DNA from: Russula earlei
Taxonomy: Eukaryota; Basidiomycota; Agaricomycetes; Russulales; Russulaceae
Direction of reading: 5' to 3'
Assembly: GCA_025769875.1 (NCBI GenBank)
Contig: JAGFNK010000191.1
Coordinates: 27,661 to 91,660, forward strand
Length of the DNA: 64,000 nucleotides
The notes under the pieces: model-generated
What the model was told of the DNA's origin: nothing
Databases searched by the model: none
Seen by the model: only the letters and a program-made list of their open reading frames with translations
Shown: positions 23,080 to 35,242 of the stretch, piece after piece
Layout of the letters: every line of letters begins with the position of its first letter
Numbering within the stretch: position 1 is the first letter of the stretch
Made by a program: the position numbers and the translations under genes

Positions 23080-26000
23080 ATGAGTTCCTCAGCATCATCC
23101 CCAGCGCCTTCATCCTCGAAAGGAAAGAGCTCTCCCACAGGTGGAGCCGCAGGAAAAATGGGCAGAACCAAACTCCAACGTCATGATGTGCCGATCCTCC
23201 AAGACGGTGCAGATGAATATGCTGACTGGAAGGGAGTAATGGAGGCAATATTCGAAGCAACAGATCTGTTAAACATCGTAAACAGAACTGAAAAGAAACC
23301 GGATGCAAACATTGACCCCGATGCCGCCGCCAACTGGATGGCAAGGGACCGCGAAGCATGCGCCCAAATCTTTATGTCCATACAAGGGCACACCCTCAAA
23401 ACAATACTTGGCGTAAAAGGTTCCACAGAGTGCTGGAAAAAGCTTTCAATTCAATTCGAAGGGCAAGGCGACCAACAAGTCGCCCACTTATTGTCAGACC
23501 TATATCTGACCACCCTCTCGGACACCAAAGCAATGGCTCCCCAGCTCGAGCACAAAATGCAGCTCGCACACATGCTCGAAACACTCGGATACCCGATACC
23601 CAAAAAACTTCTCGCATGGATGATCATCATTGCACTCCTGGAAATGTTGGAAACTCATAAAACCATACTGTATTCCATGCCCTCCGACAAGCTCAGTACC
23701 GACTATGTCATCGGCCAAATCCTGGCGAACGAACAACACCAGATCTGCACGACTGGTACCACTGAAGCGGCCTACTTTGCCAAGGCGGGTAAAAAGGAGA
23801 AAAATAAAAACAACCAAAGCGAGAAAAGTGCACCCACTGCAAGCGCAAGGAACACAAAGTAACAGAGTGCTGGAAAAAACTCCATGGGAAACCCACCGAG
23901 AAGGCAAAAGTCGCAGCCACTGATGCTAGCGCGCCGGGATCACCGAAGTCCACATCGCTGACACTTACCAGCGCCGCGATCACCAATGTCCCAGATCCCG
24001 ACTATGTTATTAGATTATACCATGCAGTTGGGGACAATCCTGACCTGACCACCGCCCACGCGTTAAAGACCCAGGATGAACTTCGAACAGCCAACCTCGC
24101 TAACAGTTGGCTCATCGACTCTGGGGCATCTCGCATAATGACCTCTCACCGTGAATGGTTCAACCAATATACCACTCTCCCAAACCCAACTCAAGTCATG
24201 CTTGGAGATAATAGTTCTATTCCTGTGATTGGAGTCGGCCAAGTACAAGTCCGAATGCGCACAAACGGCGCGTGGAGCAACGTTATGTTCTGCAACGTCC
24301 TGCATGTCCCAGACTTACATGGAAATCTCTTGTCAGTTTCCCATCTGGCTTGACGTGGCGCAGAAGTGCGATTCCAGAGTCAGACATGTGGCATATATGA
24401 ACAGAACCAGCTAATATGTGAAGGGTCCCTACATGGTACACTATACATCATGGCCATATCCTCCCCCAAGTCCCTGTCCGCGCGCATTGCGACGCTGGAC
24501 CACTTCCCCGCAGAAGGTGACAAGCCATATGCAGTCACCCTCACCACGCGCCTCAAAACATCCAAGGCCTCCCTACATGTTTGGCACCGGTGTCTCGGCC
24601 ACTTGAATACCGACACCATAACCCAGATGCTGAAGAAAGGGATGGTGAAAGGGATGGAGATTACCGGAAAGTGACTCATCACCAGTATTTGTGAGCCATG
24701 CTTGAAGGGAAAGCAAACGCACCTCAAAATCTTGAAGGCAACGGAAATGCACGCTGATGTCGTGTTAGGCCTGTCTTCTCTGACATCTGTGGGAAGATGC
24801 CCACTAGAACACCCCAGGGTCATGAGTACTTTGTCACCTTTGTGGATGACAAGTCGAGGAAAGTGCTTGTTGGTGGACTTAAATTCAAATCTGACACACT
24901 TGCGCACCTCAAAGCGTTCACGGCATGTGCTGAAGTCGAAACTGGCCAGCGGCTGAAAGTCCTCTGCGCCGACGGAGGGGGCGAATACACTGGGAAAGAG
25001 TCTCAGAAGTTCCTCACAGAGAAAGGAATTAGGCTGGAACTCACCACCCCAGACACATCTCAGCATAACGGCGTCGCGGAACGTATGAACTGGACGCTCC
25101 TGGACAAAGTCCAGGCAATGCTCATGGACACCTCGCTGCCCAAGTCCTTCTGGCTCCATGCCCTTGAATACACAGCGCACATCCACAACGTCACCCCCAC
25201 ACGTGCACTCGATGACATGACACCCGAGGAAGCCTGGAGTGGGAACAAACCCGACCTCTCACAGCTTCGTGTCTTTGGCGCATGTGCGTTCGTCCACATC
25301 CCGGAGGATAAACACACCAAGTTAGATGCGAGGTCACTGGTGTGCACACTCATGGGATATGCTCCCCAGAGGAAAGCCTACAAACTCATCCACCGGCCCA
25401 CTCACCGCATCCTTGAATCGCGCGACATCGTATTCAATGAAGGGGGCCCAGCAATTCCGCACGTTGAGCAGACAGTCCTCGAATCCGACTCAGACAGCAA
25501 AAATGAACAGGCAGATGGGGTGGAAAATGAGATTGAGGGGGCGGAAGGCCCACAACTGATGGTAGAGGCAGAACTACCACCACATGCCGAACCACAACAC
25601 GTGGTCGACACCGCTCCACCTGCCCAGCCATCAATACAAGCAGTACAACCTACACCATACGAAGTGGACAACATACCTGTCCAGCCCACTTCCAGACGAC
25701 CGAGGCATACCATGCACGCACCAACTCGTGATGACGACCCCCGGTATTCCATCACATCGTACATGCAACATAAGAAACATACCAAACAAGGAAATGTGGC
25801 ACACATTGATGTGACCACTGACCCAAAAACGTACGTGGAAGCCATGTCCCGCCCCGATGCGGTGGAATGGGAAATGGCTTGCGACGATGAGCGTCACACG
25901 TTCAAGTCCATGGATGTGTTCGAAATTGTCCCACGGCCACAAAACCAAAAGGTAGTTGGCAGCAAATGGGTCTTCAAAATAAAGAGGGGACCGGATGGAA

Positions 26001-26735
26001 CAATAATCAAATATACAGCTCGCCTTGTCGCGCAGGGATTCACCCAGATCGAAGGTATCGACTTTGATGAAACCTTCGCACCCGTCGCGAAACTCACGTC
26101 CCTACGTGCGATCCTTGCCCTAGCCACTGCGCACAACCTAGAGGTCCATCAGATGGATGTCAAGTCAGCATACTTGAATGGAGAGCTGAAAGATGAAATC
26201 TACATGGACGCACCTCCCGGCTTCGACATTCCAAACGGCATGGTACTGAAACTACTCAAAGCCGTCTATGAGACTAAGCAAGGGGGGAGAGTCTGGTATG
26301 AGAACATCAAAGACTCACTAGGTGACATGGGCTACACCCACACTGATGCCGACCACGCCGTCTTCGTCCATTGTAACCACGAGCGCCTGTCCATAATTGC
26401 GCTCTACGTTGATGATATCACCATGGTCTCTGATGACCTAGATTCCATCAACATTGACAAAAACAAACTAAAACAGAAGTATCAGATGACGGACCTAGGG
26501 GAGATAACCTGGATACTCGGTGTACACATCATGCGAAACCGGGAAGAGGGCTGGATAGCACTCTCTCAGGAGAAATACGTTGAAGAAGTTCTTCAACGCC
26601 TAGGGAAGTCGGACGTTTGACCAATCAGCACCCCCATGCTGGCAAATGAACACCTTCTGAAAGTGGACGCACCAGATGTGGACATCAAGTCCTACCAATG
26701 CACACTCGGGGCCATCATGTACCTCATGCTAGGCA
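23080..26735 (+). pseudogene. copia 2 gag-pol, 5' part (gag to RT), disrupted
   Basis: Gag from ATG 23080 runs to a stop at 23862. A one-base shift near 23820 hides a CCHC knuckle (CTHCKRKEHKVTEC) in another frame. The protease follows with WLIDSGASRIM. In-frame TGA codons are at about 24351 (CGA-like context), 24672 and 26618. A one-base deletion near 24775 precedes the integrase, which keeps CADGGGEY and TSQHNGVAERMN. RT has KWVFKIKRGPDG, ARLVAQGFTQIEGIDFDE and YVDDITMV. Coding stops at 26735, where the gypsy element is inserted. RT catalytic residues are intact but the reading frame is not. Confidence 0.9.
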
Positions 26736-26740
26736 CCCAA

Positions 26741-27237
26741 TGTCACCGACTGGGGGCGGTGTCGCTGACAAATCAGTTCACGTGCGAGACGAGCGCAGCG
26801 AGTCGAGCGAGACACTAAGTCTTCGCGAATTTCGGGGATCTCGGAGACGATATTGCCGAAGCAAAATATGTTCCGCGGAGAAGGGAAGTTGCGAATAAGT
26901 CTTCGCGTTAGGAAGGCTTATGAGCAGGAGAAGTTTCAGACGAAGTGCTTGATGTCTTGCAAGCCTACAAGTCCTGAAGTTCGAAATCCAGTGATATTTC
27001 ACAGGAGAACAAGCTTAGGGCTTGTTCTCATCAGACAACAGTCTTATATACATGCTAAATACTATATCAAATAGTATTCATGAGGTGGACGCAAGGCGAT
27101 CGAACTGGAACACGCTGGAAACGTCTGGTGTATGCAAGGTAATCGAAAGAGGTCATAAAACACGCGGGAAACTCGAGACATGTCCGGGTAGGCTTATCCG
27201 GTTGCCGGTCCGGTTTGATACGCCAGTTCTTGTGACA
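26741..27237 (-). repeat. 3' LTR of the gypsy element
   Basis: 497 bp, downstream relative to transcription on the minus strand. Confidence 0.95.
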
Positions 27238-27255
27238 TCACCCCCTTGTTAAGGT

Positions 27256-28575
27256 CTATCCTGTATAGGGGTGGACGCTAGAGACGCAACGATGAGTGTG
27301 GTAGTGGAGTTGATCTCGAGGGACTCGACATATTTTGTGCACTTTACAGTGTCGATGTGGAGTTCTACAGAGGTCGGCTTTGTGTCCTTGGCGATTGCAA
27401 AGGACGCAGGTGGTGATTTTGGGACAATCGACGGTGTCGTGTCCCCCATCGAGACACCAAGAACATTTGTCGGAGATGCGGGGGGAGAATTGATACCAGG
27501 GATCCATGATGGCCTCTTTGGCGTCTTTATGTTCCTGTTCAGTCAGTTGTGGCATGGACTGGAATAAGATTCTGGGTTCAAGTCAGGTTTTGGCATTGGC
27601 TTTGGCCAACTTGACTTCGCTGTCTCGAATTTCCCATAGCATGTCGTGGTAACGACCTCTAGCCGTCACGAGTTGATTGGCCATTTGTCGTGCCTTCTTT
27701 ATGGCGAATCGATATCGAAGGACTTCGGCTTCGAGGGACAGATCTTGTTCAAAAGTAAGGGCTTCGTTGACGGCTTTAGTGTGTCTGAGCCCTTCTTGGA
27801 ATAGGAAGGCTTCTTTCGTAGTGAGGAGAGGGCGAGGATAGGGATCGGCACGAGCTCGAATCGAGATTCGGTGAGTAGGACATCTGGGACCATATGTCGC
27901 GGTGACGGATGGGAATCCATTGGTCAGGTCTGGCGAGATGAATCATGGGGGAATAGTATCATCTTCGTTACCAGGGTCAGGGATTAGTATATCCAGTCCT
28001 AGAGTTCCTTCCATCCAGCCGTCCCCTAGTTCGCGTAGTTCAGCTTCGGTATTCGTTCCTGGAGCTACAGGTGTTGTATAAGCTGGTGGGGGAGTGTCGT
28101 TATCTTGTGGGGGTATTGGGACGAAGTTTTCGTTAAGGAGTATCAAATTATTTGGTTGTTGGGGGATAGGTGTGTCGAGTCGAGGGGGAATAGGGATAGG
28201 GTCAGGAGAGGGGGAACGAATGTGATAGGATGGGCTGCGGGCAATAGGGGAGTTGGTGCCTCTGGTGGGAGAGCGATTACCGAAGGCTTGTAGTATGGTG
28301 GGTAGGGTTTCTTCATGCCAAAGTTCTTGGGCTTGTGCTATCATTGCTGCGTGTCGTGCTGCTCGTCGTATCAGGAGTCGAGCATTGACGGTCGTGGCCG
28401 TAGATGGGGATGGTTCTCTGGAAATTGGCAGGGGGATGAGAGTTGGGGAGTATGGAGGAGTAGGGACGAGGGTGATGGAAGAGGCGGTGGGTGAATTGGG
28501 GTTGGAAGACATGTTGGAGTGGAAAGGAGGGAGTGGTGAAGAGTGTTGACTGGGTTCGATGATCTTTTTATACAT
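27256..28575 (-). pseudogene. Gypsy ORF3: proline-rich, helical middle, two CCHC knuckles (two stops)
   Basis: Downstream of pol one frame runs from ATG 28575 to 27256. It is open further upstream to 28725, and has two in-frame TGA codons (about 27945-27943 and 27590). The ATG overlaps the pol stop (ATGTATAA). The product is Pro/Ser-rich, then has RRAARHAAMIAQAQELWHEE, then a charged helical stretch rich in A, E, K and R. It ends with two C-x2-C-x4-H-x4-C knuckles, CSWCLDGGHDTVDC and CVLCNRQGHKADLC, plus a further Cys/His cluster. This is separate from the knuckle in gag. The function is unknown; nucleic-acid binding is inferred. Confidence 0.7.
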
Positions 28576-31500
28576 TGGGTCGTCCAGCCGTAGCGGAGTA
28601 GAATTCTTTGAGGAGTCTGGGGGCGTTGAGGTCATGGTGGTCGACCCATGAGTCGTCTGATGATGGGTATCCTTTCCAGTGTACGAGATATTGAAGTTTA
28701 CGTGTTCGTCCAAACCTTCTGGCATCTAGAATGGCCTCGATCTCGTATTCTTCTTCAGTTATCGATGATCGGAGGAGGTCGTGCGAACGGCGTGCCATAT
28801 TCTTCTGTTTCTATATATGGTAGGAGTAGATTGACATGGAAGACGTCGTGTATTTTCATAGATGACGGAAGTTGGAGTTGGTAGGCGACTTTAGAAATCT
28901 TTTTTATGATGGGGAAGGGTCCGTAACGTTTTGGGGTCAGCTTGCGGTTTCCTCGTGTTTTGAGGTTCTTGCCTTCTAGCCATACGAGGGTTCCTTCTTT
29001 CATTTCCGGGTTGTCAGGTCTGGAAGGTTGTTGTTTACGTTCCAAAAGTTGTTGTGCGTCGCGTCTGGATTGTTCTAGTTCTCTGAGTCAATCAGGTTGA
29101 GGCGGGAACGTTGTTGTCCTCGAGGTTTATGTTGATTTGGGGTTTGAATCCCATGAGGAGTTCGTGTGGTGATCATCGTGATGTTTCATGTTTCCACGAG
29201 TTATGTGCATATTCTGCAATGGGAAGTATCTTTGCCCAGGAGTGTGGATGGGTTGCGGTCCAGGGTCTTAGGTATTGTTCTAGCCATGCATTCATCCTTT
29301 CCGTCTGTCCATCGGTTTGAGGATGAAATGCGGTGGACATGTTTTGTTTGATGCCTAAGTTTTTACATAAGGCTTTGGAGAAGTTTGATGCGAATCGGGG
29401 ATCTCTGTCGGAGATGATTCTTTTGGGAACGCCAAACCAGGGCACGAGGTGTTTCAGATATTTGTGTGCAACGCCTGCTCCATCAATCGTTTTGTTGCAT
29501 GGGATGAATTTCGTTGCTTTGGAGCATCCTTGGTCAACTATGGTAAGTACGCTGTCAAACCCTTCTGATTTGGGCAAGTCGGTGATAAGGTCCATCGATA
29601 CGTATTGAAAGGGGCCTTGTTCAACGTGTGTGTTGAGTGGAAAGGTCGTGGCTTTCTTTCTGGGTATATTGGTTTTGGACTCTTGGCATTTGGCGCAACC
29701 TTTGACGTATTGTTCTACGAATTGTCGTAGTCTAGGTCCTTCATAGTGTTGTTTGACTAAGTCCCATGTGTTGGCTATCCCTGGGTGTCCTGCGAAGGGG
29801 GTGTCGTGGAATTGTCTTAGAATTTCTCGTCATTTGTCAGGTTTATCTGGTAAGTAGGTTTTTTTTGCGAAAATTTCGGGTGGTAGTAGAGTGGTTTTTT
29901 GTTCTCCTACCCCCTTGTTAAGGTCTTTGCGACGAGAAAGTGTGTCAGCAATAGTGTGTGTGTGTCCAGGGACATGTTCCATAGTGACGTTAAAGTCTTG
30001 CATATATTGCATCCATCTGGCTTGTCGCCCTGTTAGTTTTTGTGGTTCTTTGAAGTAAGTGAGGTTTTTGTGGTCTGTTCTTATTCTGACTGGTTTGTCG
30101 GCTCCTAGGAAGAATGGTCGTCCACTTTTTAATCCAAAAATTACTGCTGCTAATTCTTTGTCGTGAGCATCGTAGTTTCTTTCCGCATCTAAAAGCGTCC
30201 TGGAGTAGTATGCAATTGGGTGTAAACCATCTTCATACTCTTGGGATATGACTGCTCCTATGGCGAATCCTGACGCGTCGGTGTCTAAAACAAATTGTTT
30301 TGTCCAATCTGGAGTGCGGAGTACTGGGTAGGATACACAAGTTTCTTTTAAGATTTGGAAGGCTTGATCCTCTTTTGTCGTCCATTCCCACTGTTTGTTT
30401 TTCTTCGTTAAGTCGTTTAATGGCCTTGCTTTTATAGAAAAGTTGGGTATAAAATTTTGATAAAAGTTACAGAATCCTAGGAAGCTTCTAACTTCTTTCA
30501 GTGTTGGTGGTGTCGGCCAGTCTTTGATTCCTTTGACTTTGATGGGGTCCATGGTTATCTTCCCTTCTCCTATAATTACTCCGAGATATTCTACCTTTTT
30601 CTTGTGGAATTGACACTTTTCCGGTTTGAGGTAGAGATCGTGTTGTTTCAGTTTAGATAGTATATGGTTGACTTTGGAGGCGTGTTCCATTTCGTCGTTT
30701 TGTGTGGTGATGATGATGTCGTCCATATAGATTTTTAGCCACCCTTGTGCGAGTTCTTCTTGAAAAATGTCGTCCATCATGGTCTGGAAGGTAGCTGGGG
30801 AGTTAGTCAGTCCGAAGAACATTACTGTGGGTTCGAATAGTCCATCGCTGGTTTTGAATGCTGCTTTCCATTCGTCTCCTTGTTTAATCCGGATGTTGTT
30901 GTAGCCCCATCTAACGTCAAATTTTGTGAAGAGTTCTTTCCCTGCTAAGGCGTGGATAAGTTCTGGGATTAGGGGTAGGGGATATACGTTTGGTATTGTC
31001 CATTTGTTTAAATTTCTGTAGTCTTGTACTGGTCGAAATTTACCGTCTTTCTTTTTTATGAGGAAGAATCCACTGGCATATGGTGAGTTGGACCTCCTTA
31101 TTCGTTTAAGTCGTAAATTTTGTTCGAGAAATTTTCCTTGTTCCTCCTTTTCTTTAGGTGAGAGTGGATACACTCTGCAGTTGATCGTTGTCGGGGCATC
31201 TGGTTTTAGATCGATGGCATGATCCCATTTTCTAGGTCCAGGAAATATCTCTGACTCCTGTTCCATAAATACTGGCCCGTATTGGTGGTACTGGTGAGGA
31301 ACCATTTCTTGCCAGGTCTTTGGCTTGTCTTCAATTTGTGATTCTGCCAATTGTTGTGCTATGGTGGTCTTTCGTATTTGAGTTTGCAACCATAGTTCGT
31401 CTCCTTCCTCCCAGTCTGCCAATGCTTTGATCCATGCTGGAGTTTCTTGGTTTCCTTTGAGGGTGACTTTTCCCATGATGGTTCCTTTGGACCAATTTAT

Positions 31501-31818
31501 CCTTGGGTTGGTCGATTCTAGGAATGGATATCCTAAGATAATATCATCTTGACCTATGTCTGCAACTAGGAATTGGTGAGTGTGTTTTTGTCCTAGTAGT
31601 TTTAGTTCCATGTCTACCGCCTGAGTGATCTTTCCTAGGCGATTAGGGGTGTTATCAACATTTTTCACCACTCTAGGTGTTGATAATTTTCGTTTCTTCA
31701 ATTGAAGTTGTTCGGTTAATTTGGGGGATATAAAGCATTCAGTCGCTCCGCTGTCGATTAATGCGGTTTTCTTTTCGGCTTTTGAGGTTCCAATGTATAT
31801 AGTCAAATTGACCTGCAT
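28568..31818 (-). pseudogene. Gypsy pol: protease, RT, RNase H, integrase, chromodomain (several stops)
   Basis: The protease has ALIDSGATECFI. RT has YMDDIIITTQ. RNase H has DTDASGFAIGAVI. The integrase zinc region has HPGIANTWDLVKQHY and CAKCQ. Its core follows (MDLITDLP, SDRDPRF, HPQTDGQTERMN), and then a chromodomain (YLVHWKGYPSSDDSWV). In-frame TGA codons at about 29832-29830 and 29175-29173 both look like CGA to TGA. Frame changes occur near 29085 and near 28795-28755. Catalytic residues are otherwise intact. Chromodomains of this class target integration to heterochromatin. The pol stop TAA lies at 28570-28568. Confidence 0.9.
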
Positions 31819-31880
31819 TGACTTTCTTTTTGTAACTTTATGTACATTGGTACCTAGTGCCCGAGCGATCGCCGATATGC

Positions 31881-33578
31881 TCAGGCATCCGAAAAATCCT
31901 TTCCCTCGTCGTTGTCGGTCTCTCCATTCAGCATCCTAATGAACTCCTCTCTTTCCTCTTTAGAGAGGGCTTTGGCAGCTTTTGCAACTTTGGCCGTCGC
32001 ACTTTCTTCAACGATTTCGACAACGGAGGATTCGGATGTGGTGGTGGTCACTTCTGCCGTGCGTGCGCGTGTCGGCTCGCGTCTCAGTTTTGCGGGGCAG
32101 TCTCTGGTGAGGTGTCCTTGTTTTGAGCAATGAAAACATCTGCCTTCAGCGCGATGTTTTTCCTTGTCGGCTTCGGTGATCGCTTTGCGTGCTGCGCCTG
32201 CACTGGTATCCATCGCGTTCGGGTCGCGTGGTGGAAGGCGTGCGCGTGGTGCGGCGGCATTGTTGGTGGTATTGCCGCGCGCACCCCAATTTGAAAGGTG
32301 GGCCCAAGGGCGACTGTTGCTTGAATTGGTGCTCCTGTTGTGAGTGTTGGCGTGATCGGTGAGGACTGCACGTTTACGCATCCAAATGCGATGTTGTTTT
32401 TGTGCGCCGGTCATCCATTCCAAGAAGGTGGTCGGGTCTTCCTGGCTAATGATTGCTTCTACCAGTGGTTTGGGAAGGCCGCACGCAAACAGACGCATGA
32501 CCATGGGATCATCCGTGTGTAGGGATCCTCGCCGAGCTAGTAATTCAAAATTAGCTATGTACTCATCCAGATTATTCTCTTTCATCTTGAGTTCACGGAG
32601 TTGGTCTTGCGCGCGTTCGCATTCGGCGTAGTCGGTAAACGCTCTTTTGAATTGTTGTTCCATAGCCTGCCAAGCTGTTAGTCCAAAGGGAATTTCGTCC
32701 GGATCCATCATAACTTTTTCGAGCCACTCGTCCATCGCCTCGACCCAGCCATCAACGCGAGGTCCTTCCATTAGTGACAAGAAATAGGCACATTTCTTGA
32801 TAGGGTTTTGGGCAATTTTGCTGTCAAAATTCATTCTCATGAAGCGTCGAAACACGGTGAGAAATGCATGGGTGCGGGCGCGGTCGCCGTTGAAGGCCTT
32901 GGGTGGGATGCCCTCAAGTTTGCCATTATCGGGGGGACGGGTGTCGCGATCGTGTATGGCGTACGTGTCGTAGTCGTCTGGGTCCGGACTAGGGGGTCAT
33001 CTTCCGCGTCTTCCAAAACCTTGGAACAGGGATGGGCGCGGGTATGCTTGCGCTGTTTCGGATGAAGCTAATTGTTGGGGTACTTGCGCGGGTGGTTCTT
33101 CTGGTTCGTCGGCTGTGACGAAAAGTTGTGTCGTGGTCTGGGGTTCTTGTTCCATGGGTTCGGCGGGTGCGGGTCCGGGAGTTGGCGCGCGGGATGGATT
33201 TTTTGAATTTGGAACTGGTTCTCCTGATCTAGTGAGTTGTTCCATATCAAGGCCCTTGAGAGTGTCAGAGATCAGTCCGAGAGCTGGGCGCGTGACGCGG
33301 TAAGCTTCGAAGTAGTCTTCGCGGCATCGGATTTCGAACCATACGCCGTAAAGAGTTCCAAGGCCCACTTTAGCCTTTCTGTAGTAAACATAATACCCGG
33401 TCCAGGGTACACTGTCTATTCCCACTCTGAGGAAGTAAGCATTTTCTCTGAAGGCTTCAGGGACAAATGCGTCGTCAAGGTCCGGGTTCAACTTGAAGGG
33501 GCATCTGAGTTTCTTCAGCCCTTCTTCTGTAGGCTTTCCTTGTCCTTTGAACCTCCAGTCTCTGGCCATGGAAGTCAT
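31881..33578 (-). pseudogene. Gypsy gag, one nonsense codon
   Basis: One reading frame of about 566 codons begins at ATG 33578, 67 bases after the primer site. It is interrupted only by TGA at 32999-32997 in a CGA-like context. The second half has a capsid-like region (FNGDRARTHAFLTVF, AWQAMEQQFKRAF, LDEYIANFELLA) and one CCHC knuckle, CFHCSKQGHLTRDC (near 32137-32096). It would be the structural protein of the particle. The protease-RT frame follows in a different frame after the stop at 31881. Confidence 0.88.
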
Positions 33579-33644
33579 TCTTTCAAAGTTGTTGTATTCG
33601 GGGGTGGATGCGTATGTACGCGTTCGGGGTCGGTGGTTCGAGGG

Positions 33645-33655
33645 AAGCTTGTTCT
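33645..33655 (-). promoter_or_regulatory. Self-primer binding site of the gypsy element
   Basis: Two bases inside the 5' LTR the minus strand reads AGAACAAGCTT. It is exactly complementary to AAGCTTGTTCT in the LTR R region, 11 of 11, and no tRNA-type primer site was recognised there. Confidence 0.75.
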
Positions 33656-33657
33656 AA

Positions 33658-34154
33658 TGTCACCGACTGGGGGCGGTGTCGCTGACAAATCAGTTCATGT
33701 GCGAGACGAGCGCAGCGAGTCGAGCGAGACACTAAGTCTTCACGAATTTTGGGGATCTCGGAGACGATATTGCCAAAGCAAAATATGTTCCGCGGAGAAG
33801 GGAAGTTGCGAATAAGTCTTCGCGTTAGGAAGGCTTATGAGCAGGAGAAGTTTCAGACGAAGTGCTTGATGTCTTGCAAGCCTACAAGTCCTGAAGTTCG
33901 AAATCCAGTGATATTTCACAGGAGAACAAGCTTAGGGCTTGTTCTCATCAGACAACAGTCTTATATACATGCTAAATACTATATCAAATAGTATTCATGA
34001 GGTGGACGCAAGGCGATCGAACTGGAACACGCTGGAAACGTCTGGTGTATGCGAGGTAATCGAAAGAGGTCATAAAACACGCGGGAAACTCGAGACATGT
34101 CCGGGTAGGCTTATCCAGTTGCCGGTCCGGTTTGATACGCCGGTTCTTGTGACA
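33658..34154 (-). repeat. 5' LTR of the gypsy element with TATA box and R motif
   Basis: 497 bp. On the minus strand TATATAAG (33967-33960) is followed 34 bases after its first T by AAGCTTGTTCT (33933-33923), the likely transcript start. Confidence 0.9.
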
Positions 34155-34777
34155 CCCAACCTGACCTCGCCTTCACTGTCGCAGCCCTTGGACGACACGC
34201 TGCGTGCCCCAGAAATGATCATCAATGCACACTCAACCACGCCATCCAATACATCCAAGGCACAAGTGACAAATGCCTAGTCTTCCAACGCAGTCTTGGG
34301 ACTCAGCCAACCCTAGTCAGGTATGCGGATGCAGACTGGGCCAGCGACATGAACGATCGCAAGTCCACATCAGGCTTCGTCTTCATGTTGGCAGGAGGGG
34401 CTGTGAGTTGGAGCTCAAAGAAACAAGCCTCGGTTGCATTGTCGAGCACCGAGGCAGAATACATTGCAGGAGCACATGCCTCTAAAGAGGCCATTTGGCT
34501 GAGACGTCTACTCACCAAATTGGGTGAAGACACACATCTCCCCACCACTCTCCATATCGACAACCAGTCAGCCATTGCCATCGCGAAGAACCCGGAGTTC
34601 CATGACCGCACGAAACACATTGAAGTGAGACACCACTTCCTGCGCCAGAAAGTCGAGCTCTGCGAAGTCAAACTCGCTTACATCCCTACTGGGGAACAAC
34701 TTGTGGATGTGCTGACGAAGGGGCTGAGTCAAGAGAAACATGAGCATTTTATGCAGGAGATGGGAATACGCCACTAG
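34155..34777 (+). pseudogene. copia 2 gag-pol, 3' part (RT end, RNase H)
   Basis: Continuation of the copia 2 reading frame after the gypsy insertion and its CCCAA duplication. It first reads in the wrong frame at the junction, then has RNase H motifs YADADWASD, STSGFVFMLAG, SKKQASVALSSTEAEY and HIEVRHHFLRQ. It ends at TAG 34777, just before the purine tract and 3' LTR. Confidence 0.9.
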
Positions 34778-35242
34778 GGCTGAGGGGGTGTGTTGGAAAT
34801 GCAGCCACCGCGTGGCAGAGAAACAGACTAAATGGACCAGATAGTTAGAATGCCATGTTGATACCACTGTTCCTTTTTCCTCAGTCTTTCATATACAAGA
34901 CTGAGGTCAGTGGCACATTCCTTTACCATTTACATATACTCATTATGTACATAGCCTTCGTCCAACAGGTTAGCTTACTAACCTAATATCAGTCTTTCAT
35001 ATACAAGACTGAGCCTTCGTCCAACATTAATTGCCTGTCTTAGTTTTCCTGTCAGTCGGAGGGGTCAGAGGGGAGACGTGCAATCGATCAGACACCGAGT
35101 CGCGGTCTTTACAGCCGAGCCACCTGACTCGGAGTTTCAAGTAGAACGCGCGACGCGTTATAAGCCTACACTCTCTATTTCTCACTCCCCACTATTCATC
35201 ATCCCTAACCCGATTGTTCATCTACCCTCCTCATCTGCTACC

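Larger units (their letters stand above)
26741..34154 (-). mobile_element. Ty3/gypsy chromovirus nested antisense in copia 2
   Basis: 497-bp LTRs at 26741-27237 and 33658-34154 (TGTCAC...GTGACA), flanked by exact CCCAA duplications (26736-26740, 34155-34159). Seven LTR differences were counted, all CpG transitions, so this is the youngest LTR insertion here. Genes run on the minus strand: gag, protease-RT-RNase H-integrase-chromodomain, then an extra ORF. The primer-binding site is complementary to the element's own R region, the self-priming mode known from Tf1/sushi elements. Confidence 0.96.
22772..35026 (+). mobile_element. Ty1/copia retrotransposon 2, split by a gypsy element
   Basis: Two 236-bp LTRs (22772-23007, 34791-35026), TGTTGG...CCAACA, are flanked by an exact TTAAT duplication (22767-22771, 35027-35031). 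Twelve differences between the LTRs were counted, all transitions and about ten of CpG type. A purine tract GAGGGGGTG precedes the 3' LTR. The left arm retains the empty site near 9684. Without the nested gypsy the element is about 4.8 kb. It ends 216 bp before the right Crinkler start codon. Confidence 0.96.

Noticed and set aside
28105..28549. Plus-strand frames over 28105-28549
   Set aside because: Antisense shadows of the low-complexity part of gypsy ORF3. No motif supports them.
31819..31900. Programmed minus-one frameshift between gypsy gag and pol at the GGATTTTTC stretch
   Set aside because: The frames are offset, but no canonical slippery heptamer in the gag frame was found and the element is degenerate, so the mechanism cannot be claimed.
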